From Actinostola sp. cb2023 (lineage: Eukaryota; Cnidaria; Anthozoa; Actiniaria; Actinostolidae), in NCBI GenBank assembly GCA_033675265.1, contig JAUJYZ010000351.1, positions 49,083 to 113,082 of the forward strand: a stretch of 64,000 nt of DNA, read 5' to 3'. Below, in pieces: positions 52,750 to 61,855 of the stretch. The position numbers and the translations under genes are program-made. Below the pieces are notes generated by a model. The model saw nothing but the letters and a program-made list of their open reading frames with translations. It ran no database searches and was not told the DNA's origin. Numbering within the stretch: the stretch's first letter is position 1; every line of letters begins with the position of its first letter.

Positions 52750-53078
52750 ACCACTCTACCTGCGGCTGTAGGAAAACTTTGACCCCCACTTTGAAATCGG
52801 GGGAATGGTTGTTGTAATCCGTCGTAGCGAAGCTGTGCACGTTTCTTTTTATACCATGCACTCCCGCGACCTTTCATCCATTTTGGGGGATTCATCCATT
52901 TCGGTAGACCCCAATCGACCTTCTGTCCGTAACCTCTTTGTAAGACCTCATCGAAAGCTCTCTTCTTCTTCTGTCCGTAACCGTTCATAAGACCTCTTCG
53001 TAAGACCTCGTCGAAAGCTCTCTTCTTCTTCTTCTTCCTAGGCAACTTCCTCAATGCTGATCCCAAGGTTTCAACCAT
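52710..53078 (-). CDS. Basic repeat protein, core-like (122 aa)
   Basis: The protein has two copies of KKKRAFDEVLxRG with NGYGQ/GYGQ between them, then WGLPKWMNPPKWMKGRG and an Arg-run at the end (RRRRRR). It overlaps the next gene by 40 bp in another frame. The KWM/PKW words recall the WWTPGLG repeats of the 51.3-kb protein. Such high Arg/Lys content fits DNA condensation in the virion, as for adenovirus core proteins, but homology is not shown. Confidence 0.5.
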   Translation of the reverse strand: MVETLGSALRKLPRKKKKKRAFDEVLRRGLMNGYGQKKKRAFDEVLQRGYGQKVDWGLPKWMNPPKWMKGRGSAWYKKKRAQLRYDGLQQPFPRFQSGGQSFPTAAGRVVWKRPNSRRRRRR

Positions 53079-53112
53079 TTTTTTTTCCCTTACGAACCTC
53101 TTGGTTGTTTAT

Positions 53113-53415
53113 CTATTTATTCTTTTTGGCCGTAATCTTATTCATGATAGCTTCCCCAGCAAAACCAACCCCTGAGCTTACACCTGCCGACACTAATGCC
53201 GGCCCTGCTTTTTTAAGAGCTTTCTTAGCCAAAGTTTTCACTATTGTTTTGGAGAGTCTTCGTTTGAGTGCTCGTCTGGCCGCCCCCGTAATAGCCCTTC
53301 GTGCTCCGGCACTAAGCATCCGCCGTATTGCAGCACGTGCAAATAATCCAAAAAAACCTCCACGCTGGTTGACAATGGTTTTTACCGGTCGTCTTCTTCT
53401 TCTTCTTCTAACCAT
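53113..53415 (-). CDS. Basic amphipathic protein with hydrophobic tail (100 aa)
   Basis: An Arg-run at the N terminus (MVRRRRRRRP) is followed by Ala/Arg helices (RRAITGAARRALKRRLSKTI) and a Gly/Ala/Val segment (AGPALVSAGVSSGVGFAGEA) that could enter membranes. The build resembles small adenovirus-like core or membrane-lytic precursor peptides. The resemblance is of composition only. Confidence 0.5.
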   Translation of the reverse strand: MVRRRRRRRPVKTIVNQRGGFFGLFARAAIRRMLSAGARRAITGAARRALKRRLSKTIVKTLAKKALKKAGPALVSAGVSSGVGFAGEAIMNKITAKKNK

Positions 53416-53418
53416 TTT

Positions 53419-53724
53419 TCAATATTTTTTTTCAACACCTCTGAAAGGGGTTGGAGCGGCACCAAAAGTAACTGTTTCCACTATCCCGTTGGCCAAACGT
53501 TTACCAAATTTCTCCAACCCGTGCACAAATGATTTCCAATTTCCACCACGTTGTCTTCCGCCTTTATAGACAGGTATACTTCTTCTACCCCCTTTATAGA
53601 TAGGGATCGGTGTCCTACGTCTTCTTCTTCCGCCCTTATAGATGGAGATCCGACCACCACCACCACGCCGCCGTCGGCGACGTCCTCCCCTTAAAACGAT
53701 TGAGCCTCCACGAGTGTGCATCAT
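53419..53724 (-). CDS. Arg/Gly-rich protein with YKGG repeats, core-like (about 101 aa)
   Basis: I take the ATG at 53724 because the longer frame starts at GTG. Three units end in IYKGG or VYKGG followed by RR, and a long Arg tract precedes them (GGRRRRRRGGGG). The C terminus is more regular (GLEKFGKRLANGIVETVTFG), as in pX- or pVII-like small virion proteins. It lies in a run of small basic late genes. Confidence 0.5.
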   Translation of the reverse strand: MMHTRGGSIVLRGGRRRRRRGGGGRISIYKGGRRRRRTPIPIYKGGRRSIPVYKGGRQRGGNWKSFVHGLEKFGKRLANGIVETVTFGAAPTPFRGVEKKY

Positions 53725-53775
53725 TGATTTTTTCTTCTTCTTCTCCTTTGTTTCCACTGCATTGTTTTATACTCT

Positions 53776-53850
53776 TTATGACGAATCCGTCTTCCGGGTT
53801 TCACTCTCCGCAGACGACGTTGTTTTCAAACGACGGCGTTTAGTCGACAT
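53776..53850 (-). CDS. Possible 24-codon basic micro-ORF
   Basis: An ATG-initiated frame MSTKRRRLKTTSSAESETRK fills most of the space between two late genes. It could be a real peptide with a nuclear-localisation-like KRRR, a spliced exon, or chance. Confidence 0.2.
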   Translation of the reverse strand: MSTKRRRLKTTSSAESETRKTDSS

Positions 53851-53853
53851 TTC

Positions 53854-54147
53854 CTATAGACCGAGACCATAAGGTTGCCTCCACTTACCGAAAGGATTCC
53901 AACCTCCACTCATATAGGGTTTGGGGCTTCTTCTTCTTCTTCTTCTTCTTTTACGACCACCGGTCATTTTTCCACCCCCCTTTTTCACAGTCCATCCATC
54001 TTTTTGACCTTTCTTAAAGGCTTGGCTCAGATAATTACCCAAATTCATGGCCCTTCGTCCCAGTTTCGCAGTCTTTCCAACACCTCGAAAAAAGGATTTC
54101 ACACCGGTCCCGCGTTGGGTTCTTCGTTTAATTCTTCCGCCTTTCAT
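53854..54147 (-). CDS. Basic small late protein (97 aa)
   Basis: The frame opens MKGGRIKRRTQRGTGVKSFF, has a helical middle (GKTAKLGRRAMNLGNYLSQA), an Arg-run (GGRKRRRRRRRSPKPYMSGG) and ends WNPFGKWRQPYGLGL. It is another member of the basic gene run. It may be condensed with DNA in the particle; function is not established. Confidence 0.5.
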   Translation of the reverse strand: MKGGRIKRRTQRGTGVKSFFRGVGKTAKLGRRAMNLGNYLSQAFKKGQKDGWTVKKGGGKMTGGRKRRRRRRRSPKPYMSGGWNPFGKWRQPYGLGL

Positions 54148-54186
54148 CTTTCCACGTGTGTCTTTTTTCCAATGAACAGTCGGTTC

Positions 54187-55257
54187 TTATTTATGCTTTT
54201 TTTTCAGATGTTCAATCAATTGATTGATGTCCCCTTGACCCCGTTGAGGCGTGGAAGAAGCCGAAGAAGAAGATAAGGGGGACGAAACGCTGCGCGAATT
54301 CCGTCGAGTGATCGGACGACGCCCCTTACGCACTGTGGTGGTCGTACGGGTGGTAGTGGTGGTCCTGTGATCCCCCCGACCTAAGGATTCTCGACTGGTG
54401 GCCGAAGTGACATTTTGTTCACTTCCTCTTCGTCGAACTGTTTCACGGCGACGTTGTGCGGGACTACTCCGGTTGTTATTCAGCTCTGCCAACCGTTCTT
54501 CCATTTCAGTCAGTTTCTGTTGCAATCGTTGCACCCGTGCATAGGGCAAAGAGGTATCATACAATTCACGTTCCACCCGTTGGATGGTGGTCTCCAATTG
54601 CCGCCGTTGTTGGGTAAAGGACATCTGGGGGGAAGAAGGAGACGGAGAAGAAGAAGAAGGTCTTTGGAGTGGACGGGCTCGTGGGGTTTTTCGACCCACC
54701 ACCGGACGGTGTTGAGGTGTCGATGCCGTGGTGGTGGTCTGCACTCGGGATGGAGAGGGTTGTGGTGATGGTGATGATGGTGGTGAATCCGGTATTGGTC
54801 CCGGGGATGAACCCGGGGATGAACCCGGTGGTGTTGGTGGGATTGGCGATAAGACGGGGTTAGGTGTGGAGGTACCGTCGGGTGGTTCGATCATACTTTC
54901 CAAAAGTGCATCCACAGCAGACACTTGTTCTGCTCGTTCTCTTTCTATCTCTTCACCCCATTCCTTTTGCAAATCATTCAAACGTTCGGTTAAATCAACA
55001 AACTCTGTTTCCTCTTCAGGGGTGCGTTGTTGTATAGCACTCAATTGGTGAAATCGTCTCCACATCACCATAAACGTCTCTTCGTTGGGGATAAGACCCA
55101 ACCGTACAAGATCGCGTTGAAACTCTGTAGTTGAGGGTGGTTGTGGAGAAGAGGTAGGTGTGTTTCCCAACACCCCGTCGATGGGTGGTGTGTCCAGCGG
55201 AGAGTAGGTTTCCTCATCCCAACCGTCATCGGCCCCCGATAAGATCATTTCATCCAT
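54187..55257 (-). CDS. Ser/Pro-rich late protein with coiled coil (356 aa)
   Basis: Residues 1-30 are acidic. Residues 45-115 are helical (FQRDLVRLGLIPNEETFMVM, then TEFVDLTERLNDLQKEWGEE). A long Pro/Ser/Gly linker with SSPGSSPG repeats spans about 125-210. A second coiled coil follows (QLETTIQRVERELYDTSLPY, then RLQQKLTEMEERLAELNNN). The C-terminal third is Thr/Arg/Ser-rich. Its start overlaps the ATPase end by 13 bp. No family match; a scaffold or tegument-like role would suit the disorder, but this is inference. Confidence 0.55.
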   Translation of the reverse strand: MDEMILSGADDGWDEETYSPLDTPPIDGVLGNTPTSSPQPPSTTEFQRDLVRLGLIPNEETFMVMWRRFHQLSAIQQRTPEEETEFVDLTERLNDLQKEWGEEIERERAEQVSAVDALLESMIEPPDGTSTPNPVLSPIPPTPPGSSPGSSPGPIPDSPPSSPSPQPSPSRVQTTTTASTPQHRPVVGRKTPRARPLQRPSSSSPSPSSPQMSFTQQRRQLETTIQRVERELYDTSLPYARVQRLQQKLTEMEERLAELNNNRSSPAQRRRETVRRRGSEQNVTSATSRESLGRGDHRTTTTTRTTTTVRKGRRPITRRNSRSVSSPLSSSSASSTPQRGQGDINQLIEHLKKKHK

Positions 55258-55889
55258 TCTTTGTTCACGTAGACTTCTTGAGCTCCGGTGTCCGTGGGGA
55301 AAATATTGGTGCGTAACCGTAACGTCTCAGGTGTGTCCGTTTCAAAGTCGAACAACAAATAACCGTACGGTTGGTCGGTGGCGTCTTTAAATGCTTCTTC
55401 GGGGTGTTTTTGTTTGGGAAACGCCTGACGAAACAAAAAAGCCATTTGCGACCGATCTCGAGGGTTTTTAAACGCCACCACGTAATGGGCATTCAAACTC
55501 TGCGTGCGTTGGCCTTTGCGGAACAAATTCTGTGTCAACAACACCGTGGTCAATTGACGGTGATGCGATCCACGGGTGAAAAGTTTTTCCACAGCCTCGT
55601 TGTTCGAACACTCAGCCATCAAATCGTCCAATATCAACAGACCCGGTTGTCCTTCAAACTTTTCGTAAAAGTCTTCAGGCATGCCTTTCACCCACTGCAC
55701 TTCTTTGGGAAAGGTGTCGAACATCGGTTGCCATTCTCCATAACAGTACACCACCCGGGAAAGCGGTTGCCGAAACATATCTTGACGTTCTTGGATCATC
55801 CGTCGCACCCAATGGGTTTTTCCCGATTTGCTGGGGCCCACCACCTGTAGGTTGGAGGGAGTCTTCAGACGAGGATCAAACCCTTCCAT
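55245..55889 (-). CDS. Genome-packaging ATPase (FtsK/HerA, A32-like)
   Basis: I take the ATG at 55889. The upstream frame start is TTG. Walker A is GPSKSGKT, Walker B is LLILDDL and the following sensor-like strand is TVLLTQNLF, in the order and spacing of the Polinton/adintovirus packaging ATPase. That enzyme drives DNA into the capsid. The length of about 214 residues is usual for Polintons. The frame is intact. Confidence 0.88.
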   Translation of the reverse strand: MEGFDPRLKTPSNLQVVGPSKSGKTHWVRRMIQERQDMFRQPLSRVVYCYGEWQPMFDTFPKEVQWVKGMPEDFYEKFEGQPGLLILDDLMAECSNNEAVEKLFTRGSHHRQLTTVLLTQNLFRKGQRTQSLNAHYVVAFKNPRDRSQMAFLFRQAFPKQKHPEEAFKDATDQPYGYLLFDFETDTPETLRLRTNIFPTDTGAQEVYVNKEWMK

Positions 55890-55942
55890 GATCAAATACA
55901 AGAAACAGAGGCGTTAGAGTACAAGTATTTATTAAAAAATTT

Positions 55943-56485
55943 TTAACAACGTCGTCGTCGGTGTGCGTCGCGACGACACACAGAACTTTGACAAAATTGA
56001 CGACTTTTCTGACTACGCAATATGCGGGGCGAACGACACACCCAATGACACACCCGTCGGTCGTTGATTTGTGGGGATCCTGAAAACGTCATCACAATGT
56101 CTTTCAAGGACCGACCACGTACCCGTTGACTCAAGTAGTAAAGACAGTAATGCCCACAAACGGTTGTCTGAGGGCTTTGAAGACTTCGGTTGGTGTAGCG
56201 ACACTCGCGACCCAAATAGTTCCTCCACGACGGGTGGTACGACTGTGGGGTCTGTCCGTAACTGTCAAAAAATTCGGCCCGACCGTCCCCGTCCCAATAC
56301 ATGGCGACCCAATGTGTACCCGGTTGGTCCGCCAAATCGGTATTGACGATCAAGCCAGTCCCCGGAGAGTGGTTGGGTGGAAGACGATCGGCGGGGAACA
56401 CACCCAGGAAGGACGGGCTTAACCGTCTGTCGTTCCGTACCAACCAATGCAATTGTTGAGAATCCAAACCTCCTTCAGTGGGCAT
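55943..56485 (-). CDS. Adenain-type maturation cysteine protease
   Basis: The 180-residue protein shows the adenovirus-protease layout. The catalytic His is in GTHWVAMYWD (His58), the acidic partner in EFFDSYG (Asp74 in place of Glu), and the Cys in TTVCGHYCLYYL (Cys110), with Gln103 seven residues before it as the oxyanion residue. In Polintons it cleaves capsid precursors. The final 30 residues are Arg/Cys-rich and may be altered by a late frame change. The catalytic part is intact. Confidence 0.88.
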   Translation of the reverse strand: MPTEGGLDSQQLHWLVRNDRRLSPSFLGVFPADRLPPNHSPGTGLIVNTDLADQPGTHWVAMYWDGDGRAEFFDSYGQTPQSYHPSWRNYLGRECRYTNRSLQSPQTTVCGHYCLYYLSQRVRGRSLKDIVMTFSGSPQINDRRVCHWVCRSPRILRSQKSRQFCQSSVCRRDAHRRRRC

Positions 56486-56487
56486 CT

Positions 56488-57931
56488 TTAGTAATTTTTA
56501 GACATCAACACTACCTTGTTGGGATCCACCAAGACTTCGTTTTCAAATTCAGGTAAAAACAAGACTGTCAAATTTTCGGTCAAAGGAGCCTTGAAATTCA
56601 GGAACAGATCCAACGTGCCTTCGTTTTTCTTGTACGTGTAGTTCTTGGCGTCTTTTCCGTCGGGAGTTAGATTGAGACACAGCAAAGCGTTCCCATTGGC
56701 GTAATCTTTTCTTTTTATGCCATTGGAAAACCCTCGGTGCATGTTTCCGCTCGACGAAAACATCATTTCGTAGCCTTCCACGCCGTCGTGTGATTTGAAT
56801 TCAATACGGTTAACGGGGCGTTCGGTACCATTGACCACCAGACGAAGATCTTTCAGTCCAAACAATTTGAAGTTGAAGGGGTTTTCATTGTACGCTCCAT
56901 TGAAAGCGATGGATTTCACAAACCCGATGGTCAATTGGTCAGGGACCGATTGCTGGAAGAGATCGGTGAAGGAGAAAACGGATTTTCCTAGTTCCATGGT
57001 ACGACGGATGGGTTTGCTGGTACGGATAGGGTACACCACAGTCTGTTGTTGTTTGTACTGTTTGTCTTCGATTTCCAAATGAACAGCGGGTTGGACTTTG
57101 ACATGGCGAACACGGAATATCACACTGGTGATTTTGAAACGGGCTGTGGCATCGTTTGCAGCCATCAATACAAATTGGGGGTCGTTGAAATCGATCTGAA
57201 TGACGATCGACACCCCGGGCACCAAATAACGCCCCGATTGAAACACGTCCACGGCCGGTTGGATGGTGAAGAACACTTCGCGTCCAGCTTGCGCGGGGGG
57301 AACCCCGCTATTTTGGGTTCCGTCAATGGTGTAGTTGCTGTAAAACAGACGGGTGCGTTCGTCGTACCCCTTGTTGTAGGCTGCGGCGGTCGACACCAAG
57401 GGAACATTGGCGGCGGTCCCCGTGATGTAATTGTTCATCTTGGCGTCGGTGGCCTCGTCCGTGTACCAGCCTTCGATCTGTAGGTAATTGTCTTTTTGGT
57501 CGGGGGTGAAATTTCTCAAATTGGAGTCGTACGCCTTGTAATGGTACAGGTCGGTGGGTTCGCCAACCGACGTGTCGTTCAATTTTACATCGAAGCGTTT
57601 GATCAACGAATGACCCACGTTGTTCACCACGCCGACGTTCAGAGCCCGCAGCCATGTCCGTCCCATTGGCTTGGATGAGTTTCACCCCCAAAGTGAGTTG
57701 ACACATCCCCATGTCGATGAAATCGGTAGACTGCGGGATGAAGAAATGACACGGGCTGAAAGTGGCTTGAGTGGGGTAGTAATCTTGCCAGTACCCGTCT
57801 TTCACTGAGATTTCCGTCGGCAACGGACTAAACAAATCACCCAATTGAGCTTTCTTGACGGGGATGACCCTTCCGGTACTTTCCACACCCCCGGAACGTT
57901 TGCGTCCAGCACCGCCTAACATCATCATCAA
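56488..57931 (-). pseudogene. Major capsid protein (Polinton double-jelly-roll type), one frameshift
   Basis: The N-terminal part is open from ATG 57931 to about 57,650 (VIPVKKAQLGDLFSPLPTE, FIDMGMCQLTLGVKLIQ). The rest continues in another frame from about 57,666 to 56488 (392 codons; LIKRFDVKLNDTSVGEP, PGVSIVIQIDFNDPQF, LTIGFVKSIAFNGAYN, NLTVLFLPEFENEVLVD). Size and motifs fit the Polinton capsid protein, which forms the icosahedral shell. A single indel near 57,650 separates the parts, so this copy cannot give a full capsid protein. The start overlaps the pVI-like gene stop (tgatg). Confidence 0.85.
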
Positions 57932-58257
57932 TCGAATACGTCAAAGGTATTGGGTTGTTTCTTGCGTCTTCGTGGTTTCTTTTTCTTGATGACTGTAGCC
58001 GTAGGGGCGCGTCTCTTGCGTCGGGGCCTTTTATGGGAAACTGAAGGTGTAGGACCGGAATACCGTTGTAGAGCTTGTGATTTTTCCAACGCCCGATTCA
58101 GTATCGCGTCTTTGAAATCGCGACCTTCATTCAACACGTCTCGAGCCACTTGAGAGCCCACGTTGCCCACAGCTTGTTTCCCCGCCTCCACGGCTTCTTG
58201 GGCTGCGTGCACCACTTTGTTTTGAATCCCTCGCATCATACCTCCGAACCCCACCAT
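57928..58257 (-). CDS. pVI-like minor virion protein (about 109 aa)
   Basis: I choose the ATG at 58257 because the longer frame begins at GTG. A Gly-rich opening (MVGFGGMMRGI) is followed by an Ala/Val amphipathic helix (QNKVVHAAQEAVEAGKQAVG) and a very basic tail (KRPRRKRRAP, KKKKPRRRKKQP). Polintons and adenoviruses place such a protein beside the capsid gene. Its helix may act on membranes during entry and its tail bind DNA. The assignment rests on position and build. Confidence 0.5.
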   Translation of the reverse strand: MVGFGGMMRGIQNKVVHAAQEAVEAGKQAVGNVGSQVARDVLNEGRDFKDAILNRALEKSQALQRYSGPTPSVSHKRPRRKRRAPTATVIKKKKPRRRKKQPNTFDVFD

Positions 58258-58293
58258 CGTGATTGTGAACACCGCCTCTTTCGACAGGTCCTT

Positions 58294-58728
58294 TTATCCA
58301 CGTTCGGATTGACGCGGTCGGATGTGTAGCGTGACGAGAACCAACCCGTTTCCAAAATCCACCGTTTGACCCAACGAATCGCGAATGTACATGTCCACGT
58401 CTTGAAAGCTGGACAAACGCAACGTGTTGTAGTGCGGGTGTTTGAATTCGTACGTCTTGCGTCCCCCGTGTATGCTTTCCACCGGTACGATGTCCAACAC
58501 CGGCGCGTTGAAATTCCCCACGATGGAATAGTCCACGATGTTAGTGTAGACGTACATGCCCCCCATCAATCCACGACCCAACACTATTTCCGAAAACCGG
58601 AGAGTGCTCCACAATTCAGCGACGGGTGGAAGTTTAGCATTATCATCCTCAGATCGTCGGGGGAGTCCAAGTATTTCCTTTCCACACCATCGGAGGATCA
58701 CTCCCCCACGACACCGCCTTCCCCGCAT
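58294..58728 (-). pseudogene. C-terminal part of the long structural protein, in a shifted frame
   Basis: From about 58,650 down, the frame reads LWSTLRFSEIVLGRGLMGGM, then YVYTNIVDYSIVGNFNAPVL, PHYNTLRLSSFQDVDMYIRD and VDFGNGLVLVTLHIRP. This is the conserved C-terminal block of the Polinton family that includes F54H12.2-like proteins of animal genomes. The codons before residue 30 look like noise, so the block belongs to the long protein upstream and is separated from it by one frame break near 58,670. Confidence 0.65.
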
Positions 58729-60205
58729 CGTCAGTGGTCGTGGGTGGGTTGGCTTTGGAATAAAAACCTTTCGTGTCGATGACGTCGTTGGTGGTGTCGT
58801 CGTGGACGTCGTTGCTTTCTATGATTTTGGGGAATCCGAAGTAATCCACCAAATCCGAAGACATCACCACGTGAAGGCCTTCATCCAACGTCCACTGTTT
58901 CAACACCACCGTGTTCTCAGCCTCTTCCATCCAAATCTTGACCCACGAGGCAACCTGGAGGGTTCTTTTCACGTCATCCTTTTGCGCTGTGAAGACATCC
59001 TTGTTGAAATTCGTCTGGAAATCAGCAGTCTTACCGTCGTATACTGCGTTAGAAACAAATTCAAACCGTTTCATTATAGATGCGTCGTTGATCGAAATCC
59101 CTTCGGTAAAACCTCTCCCCGTAGACCCCACTTGGAAGGAATAGGCGATATGAGTGTGTAGTTGAGACGGATTCGTAGGACCAGTTCCTGACAACATTCT
59201 GATGTCGATCTTGATCAAGGATAGTTGAGCGTTAATCCATGCCATGAGTTCTCCCGCTGTGTATAGACCGGGGGGCATCAACACACTTCGGAAGGTGGAA
59301 GTTTGTTTTGTTCCACCCTTGGTGTACGTCCATCTCATTATGGCCAATTCATTTTCCCCCGCCACCACACAACTTCCCTTTTTGACATTTTGGACGTGCT
59401 TGAGAATCACTTCATGCATTTGTTTGTTGAACGCTTTCACCAAATTCTCGGTAGAGTGGTATTTCTCGGCGGGCATTTTGTGCCAATCGAAACCTTTGGG
59501 AATCCACGTATGATTAGTAGGGTTGATCTTTCCCACACCGATCTGACGCCTCGGAGACAGTTGTTCGATCCTTCCTTCCGGAGTAGGTATTGTCATGTAC
59601 ACCATCCCCACTTCCCAGTCGTCTGGCACGTAGTTGAGAGAGGCGGGCAGACGGACCGTGAACGTGTGGCCCGTATTGTCAGGATACAATTCTTTGGAAG
59701 CGTTGCTGGGCAACACCAAACGTCGTTCTCCCATGGGTATGCGTTTCTTGAGAAAATGTAACACCACCACCGTTTGACCGCGATCGAACACCACCAGAGT
59801 TTTGCCAAACTCGTCATTCAGCAGGAGACGGATCGACTCTATATACCCCACCCGCAAGGGGCAATACATCAATTGTTCGGGTTCTCGCAACATTCCGCCA
59901 AGACCCGAACCTTCTCCAGTGCCGGCTTTCATGTCCACGGTACACAAGAGCGGTACTTCTGCATCACCTACTAACGTTCCGGTCACCAGATTTGAATAGA
60001 TGAACACATTGTCAAATTTGTTTTGTTTCCGCAGAGGGGGTAGAAATACCGAGGCCACCGCCACGGTCCATTCGTCGAGGTCGGCGAAATTCAACGCGTG
60101 GGGTAGGGGGACCACATAATCCCAGGCCGTGTTCTTATGTTCCGTGGTAACCACATTGCTGGGGAGACGTACGTAGAACGACTCTTTGTGCGGTAAACTG
60201 CTCAT
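58649..60205 (-). CDS. Long Polinton structural protein (minor capsid candidate), 3' end frameshifted
   Basis: The ATG at 60205 overlaps the integrase stop as atga. The N-terminal part has a block (FIYSNLVTGTLVGDAEVPLL, YIESIRLLLNDEFGKTL, GQTVVVLHFLKK) that repeats in the shifted C-terminal piece at 58294-58728, so the ancestral protein had two copies of one module. Between them lies another region (FTVRLPASLNYVPDDWEVGM, KYHSTENLVKAFNKQMHEVI). Related proteins in Polintons are thought to be structural, perhaps penton-like. The function is inference. Confidence 0.65.
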   Translation of the reverse strand: MSSLPHKESFYVRLPSNVVTTEHKNTAWDYVVPLPHALNFADLDEWTVAVASVFLPPLRKQNKFDNVFIYSNLVTGTLVGDAEVPLLCTVDMKAGTGEGSGLGGMLREPEQLMYCPLRVGYIESIRLLLNDEFGKTLVVFDRGQTVVVLHFLKKRIPMGERRLVLPSNASKELYPDNTGHTFTVRLPASLNYVPDDWEVGMVYMTIPTPEGRIEQLSPRRQIGVGKINPTNHTWIPKGFDWHKMPAEKYHSTENLVKAFNKQMHEVILKHVQNVKKGSCVVAGENELAIMRWTYTKGGTKQTSTFRSVLMPPGLYTAGELMAWINAQLSLIKIDIRMLSGTGPTNPSQLHTHIAYSFQVGSTGRGFTEGISINDASIMKRFEFVSNAVYDGKTADFQTNFNKDVFTAQKDDVKRTLQVASWVKIWMEEAENTVVLKQWTLDEGLHVVMSSDLVDYFGFPKIIESNDVHDDTTNDVIDTKGFYSKANPPTTTDDAGKAVSWGSDPPMVWKGNTWTPPTI

Positions 60206-61309
60206 TCCAACTGCGAAGTAGGGATCCAACTGTTGTATTTCTCAGGCCACCCTTTCCACTGCACCAACACTTCACTTTTTCCCGCACGTCGACGGCGTTT
60301 CACAATGGTTTCCACACGGAATGAATCTTCAGGGCGCACCGTCACCCTTTGCAACTCCTGTTCGTAGAAAGAACCTTTGATAGGATCTCCGTCCCATTCG
60401 TTCAATTTATACCTTGACGGAGTGCCTTGCATTTGCGACGCGATCACAAACACTTCTTCCGTCCAGTTGGGTAAGTACCCTTTTTTGAACGCTCGATCCA
60501 ATTTACTCATACGCACTTGATCGCCCACGTTAAAGCGAAACCGGCGACGCGGGGTGTTTTTCACGTCGTCGTCGTACAACGTGTGCCATACTTCTTGGGC
60601 ATTTTCGTAGGTGACAGAGTCGGGGCTGCGACGAATGGACCTGTGGTAGGCTTGATTGTACCCGCTGACAAATTCCGGCAAGACGTCCACGTACTTTTGC
60701 GTGTTCTGGGCGGTGAAATACCGCCAGAGCCGATTCTTGATGGTGCGATGAAACCGTTCGACGATTTGCGCTTTGGGATCGCTGTAGGTGACAAAATGAC
60801 GAATCCCTTGAGATTTGAAAAACGCTTGCACGTGACGGTTGAGAAACTCGGTCCCTTGGTCGGTCTGCAACACTTTGGGTTGACGGCCTTCTTTGAATAT
60901 ACTTTGAAAAGCTTGAATGATTTGAGGGGCCGTTTTATTTTTGATCGGACGCACCCAAGCGTAGCGGGACAACACGTCTATACACGTCAACCAATGTTTG
61001 TAACCTTGGTTGTCGTCAGACATCCGTTGCACGTCCACCAGATCGCTTTGCCATTGTTCGTCCAAACCATCCACGATCACACGGCTGCGACGAAATCTCC
61101 GTTGAACGGGTTTTGTGAAGCGTGTACCCCGGTTGTTTTTCCAACCATTCTTTCACTTGTCGACGTTTAATACCTTTTTTTTGAACTTGACGGGCCAATT
61201 GGTCGTATCCCGCATACCCTTCAGCTTTCTTTGGGTTGTAGTACGACCGATGCAACAGTTGTTGAATTTGAACTTTCGTTTTCTTCCGACGACGACGACG
61301 AGGGGGCAT
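60202..61309 (-). pseudogene. Retrovirus-type integrase with C-terminal chromodomain, one frameshift
   Basis: The open part 60202-61080 has the catalytic triad: first Asp in WQSDLVDVQ, second in LQTDQGTEF, Glu in AQIVERFHRTIKNRLW. A C-terminal chromodomain follows (VLVQWKGWPEKYNSWIPTS). The N-terminal domain is in another frame upstream (61,110-61,309; LLHRSYYNPKKAEGYAGYDQ, KRRQVKEWLEKQPGYTLHK), so one indel near 61,110 breaks the gene. Polinton integrases insert the element with 6-bp target duplications, and the chromodomain may read histone marks. The end overlaps the structural gene by 4 bp. Confidence 0.88.
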
Positions 61310-61436
61310 CTTCTTCCGTCACCACCACTACGGTCCCACCACAACAGGCGATCCAACAGCGAAACCGTTTACACCAATCCGACACACTGGGAGGAAGCAT
61401 GCTCATTCATCGGTTCAGGGTCAGGTGTGGGTGTTT

Positions 61437-61844
61437 TTATGGTCTTCTTCTTCTTCTTTCTTTCTTCTCTTTCTTCTTCCTTTCTGCGCTTCTCTTCTTC
61501 CATATTTGTGCACTTCTCGAAAGCCATCGTTTTTCTAGACGACGTTTAAGACCTAAAGTTTGACACTCTTTTTTAAGATCTGTCAACTTCACACGGTTGT
61601 AGAGAATTTCCCCAAAATTTTCCTGATCTCTCTCGTTTAGACGGATGGTCCAATGGTAAAACTTTTGTGCATCGGCGTTCAGACGTATCGAACGCGTTTC
61701 TCCTTCACGACTTAGGGGTAACATGATGCACCGGTACCTTTCTTCTAATTTTACCAAGAACGCCTCCGTGTGCACGTTCAACCAGGACCGCGTCTCGGCG
61801 GTCGTCAGCTTGATCGCCCGGTATGTTTTCTCGTCGACCATCAT
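61437..61844 (-). CDS. Small basic protein between polymerase and integrase (135 aa)
   Basis: I prefer the ATG at 61844 over the GTG at 61859, which overlaps the polymerase stop. The protein has a compact first half (TTAETRSWLNVHTEAFLVKL, IRLNADAQKFYHWTIRLNER). A helical second half ends in a Lys/Arg/Glu run (ERKKKEKKERRRRRP). No family is recognised. Its position suggests a DNA-binding accessory, possibly the terminal-protein candidate for protein-primed replication, but nothing in the sequence shows that. Confidence 0.45.
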   Translation of the reverse strand: MMVDEKTYRAIKLTTAETRSWLNVHTEAFLVKLEERYRCIMLPLSREGETRSIRLNADAQKFYHWTIRLNERDQENFGEILYNRVKLTDLKKECQTLGLKRRLEKRWLSRSAQIWKKRSAERKKKEKKERRRRRP

Positions 61845-61855
61845 AGAGGTTCTGG

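Noticed and set aside
53610..54276. Plus-strand open frames over the late gene region (for example 53875-54276 and 58556-59161)
   Set aside because: They are antisense shadows of Arg-rich or structural genes and show no protein family, while the minus strand shows clear ones.
61437..61844. Naming the 135-aa protein as the terminal protein for replication priming
   Set aside because: The position would suit it, but no sequence feature supports it.
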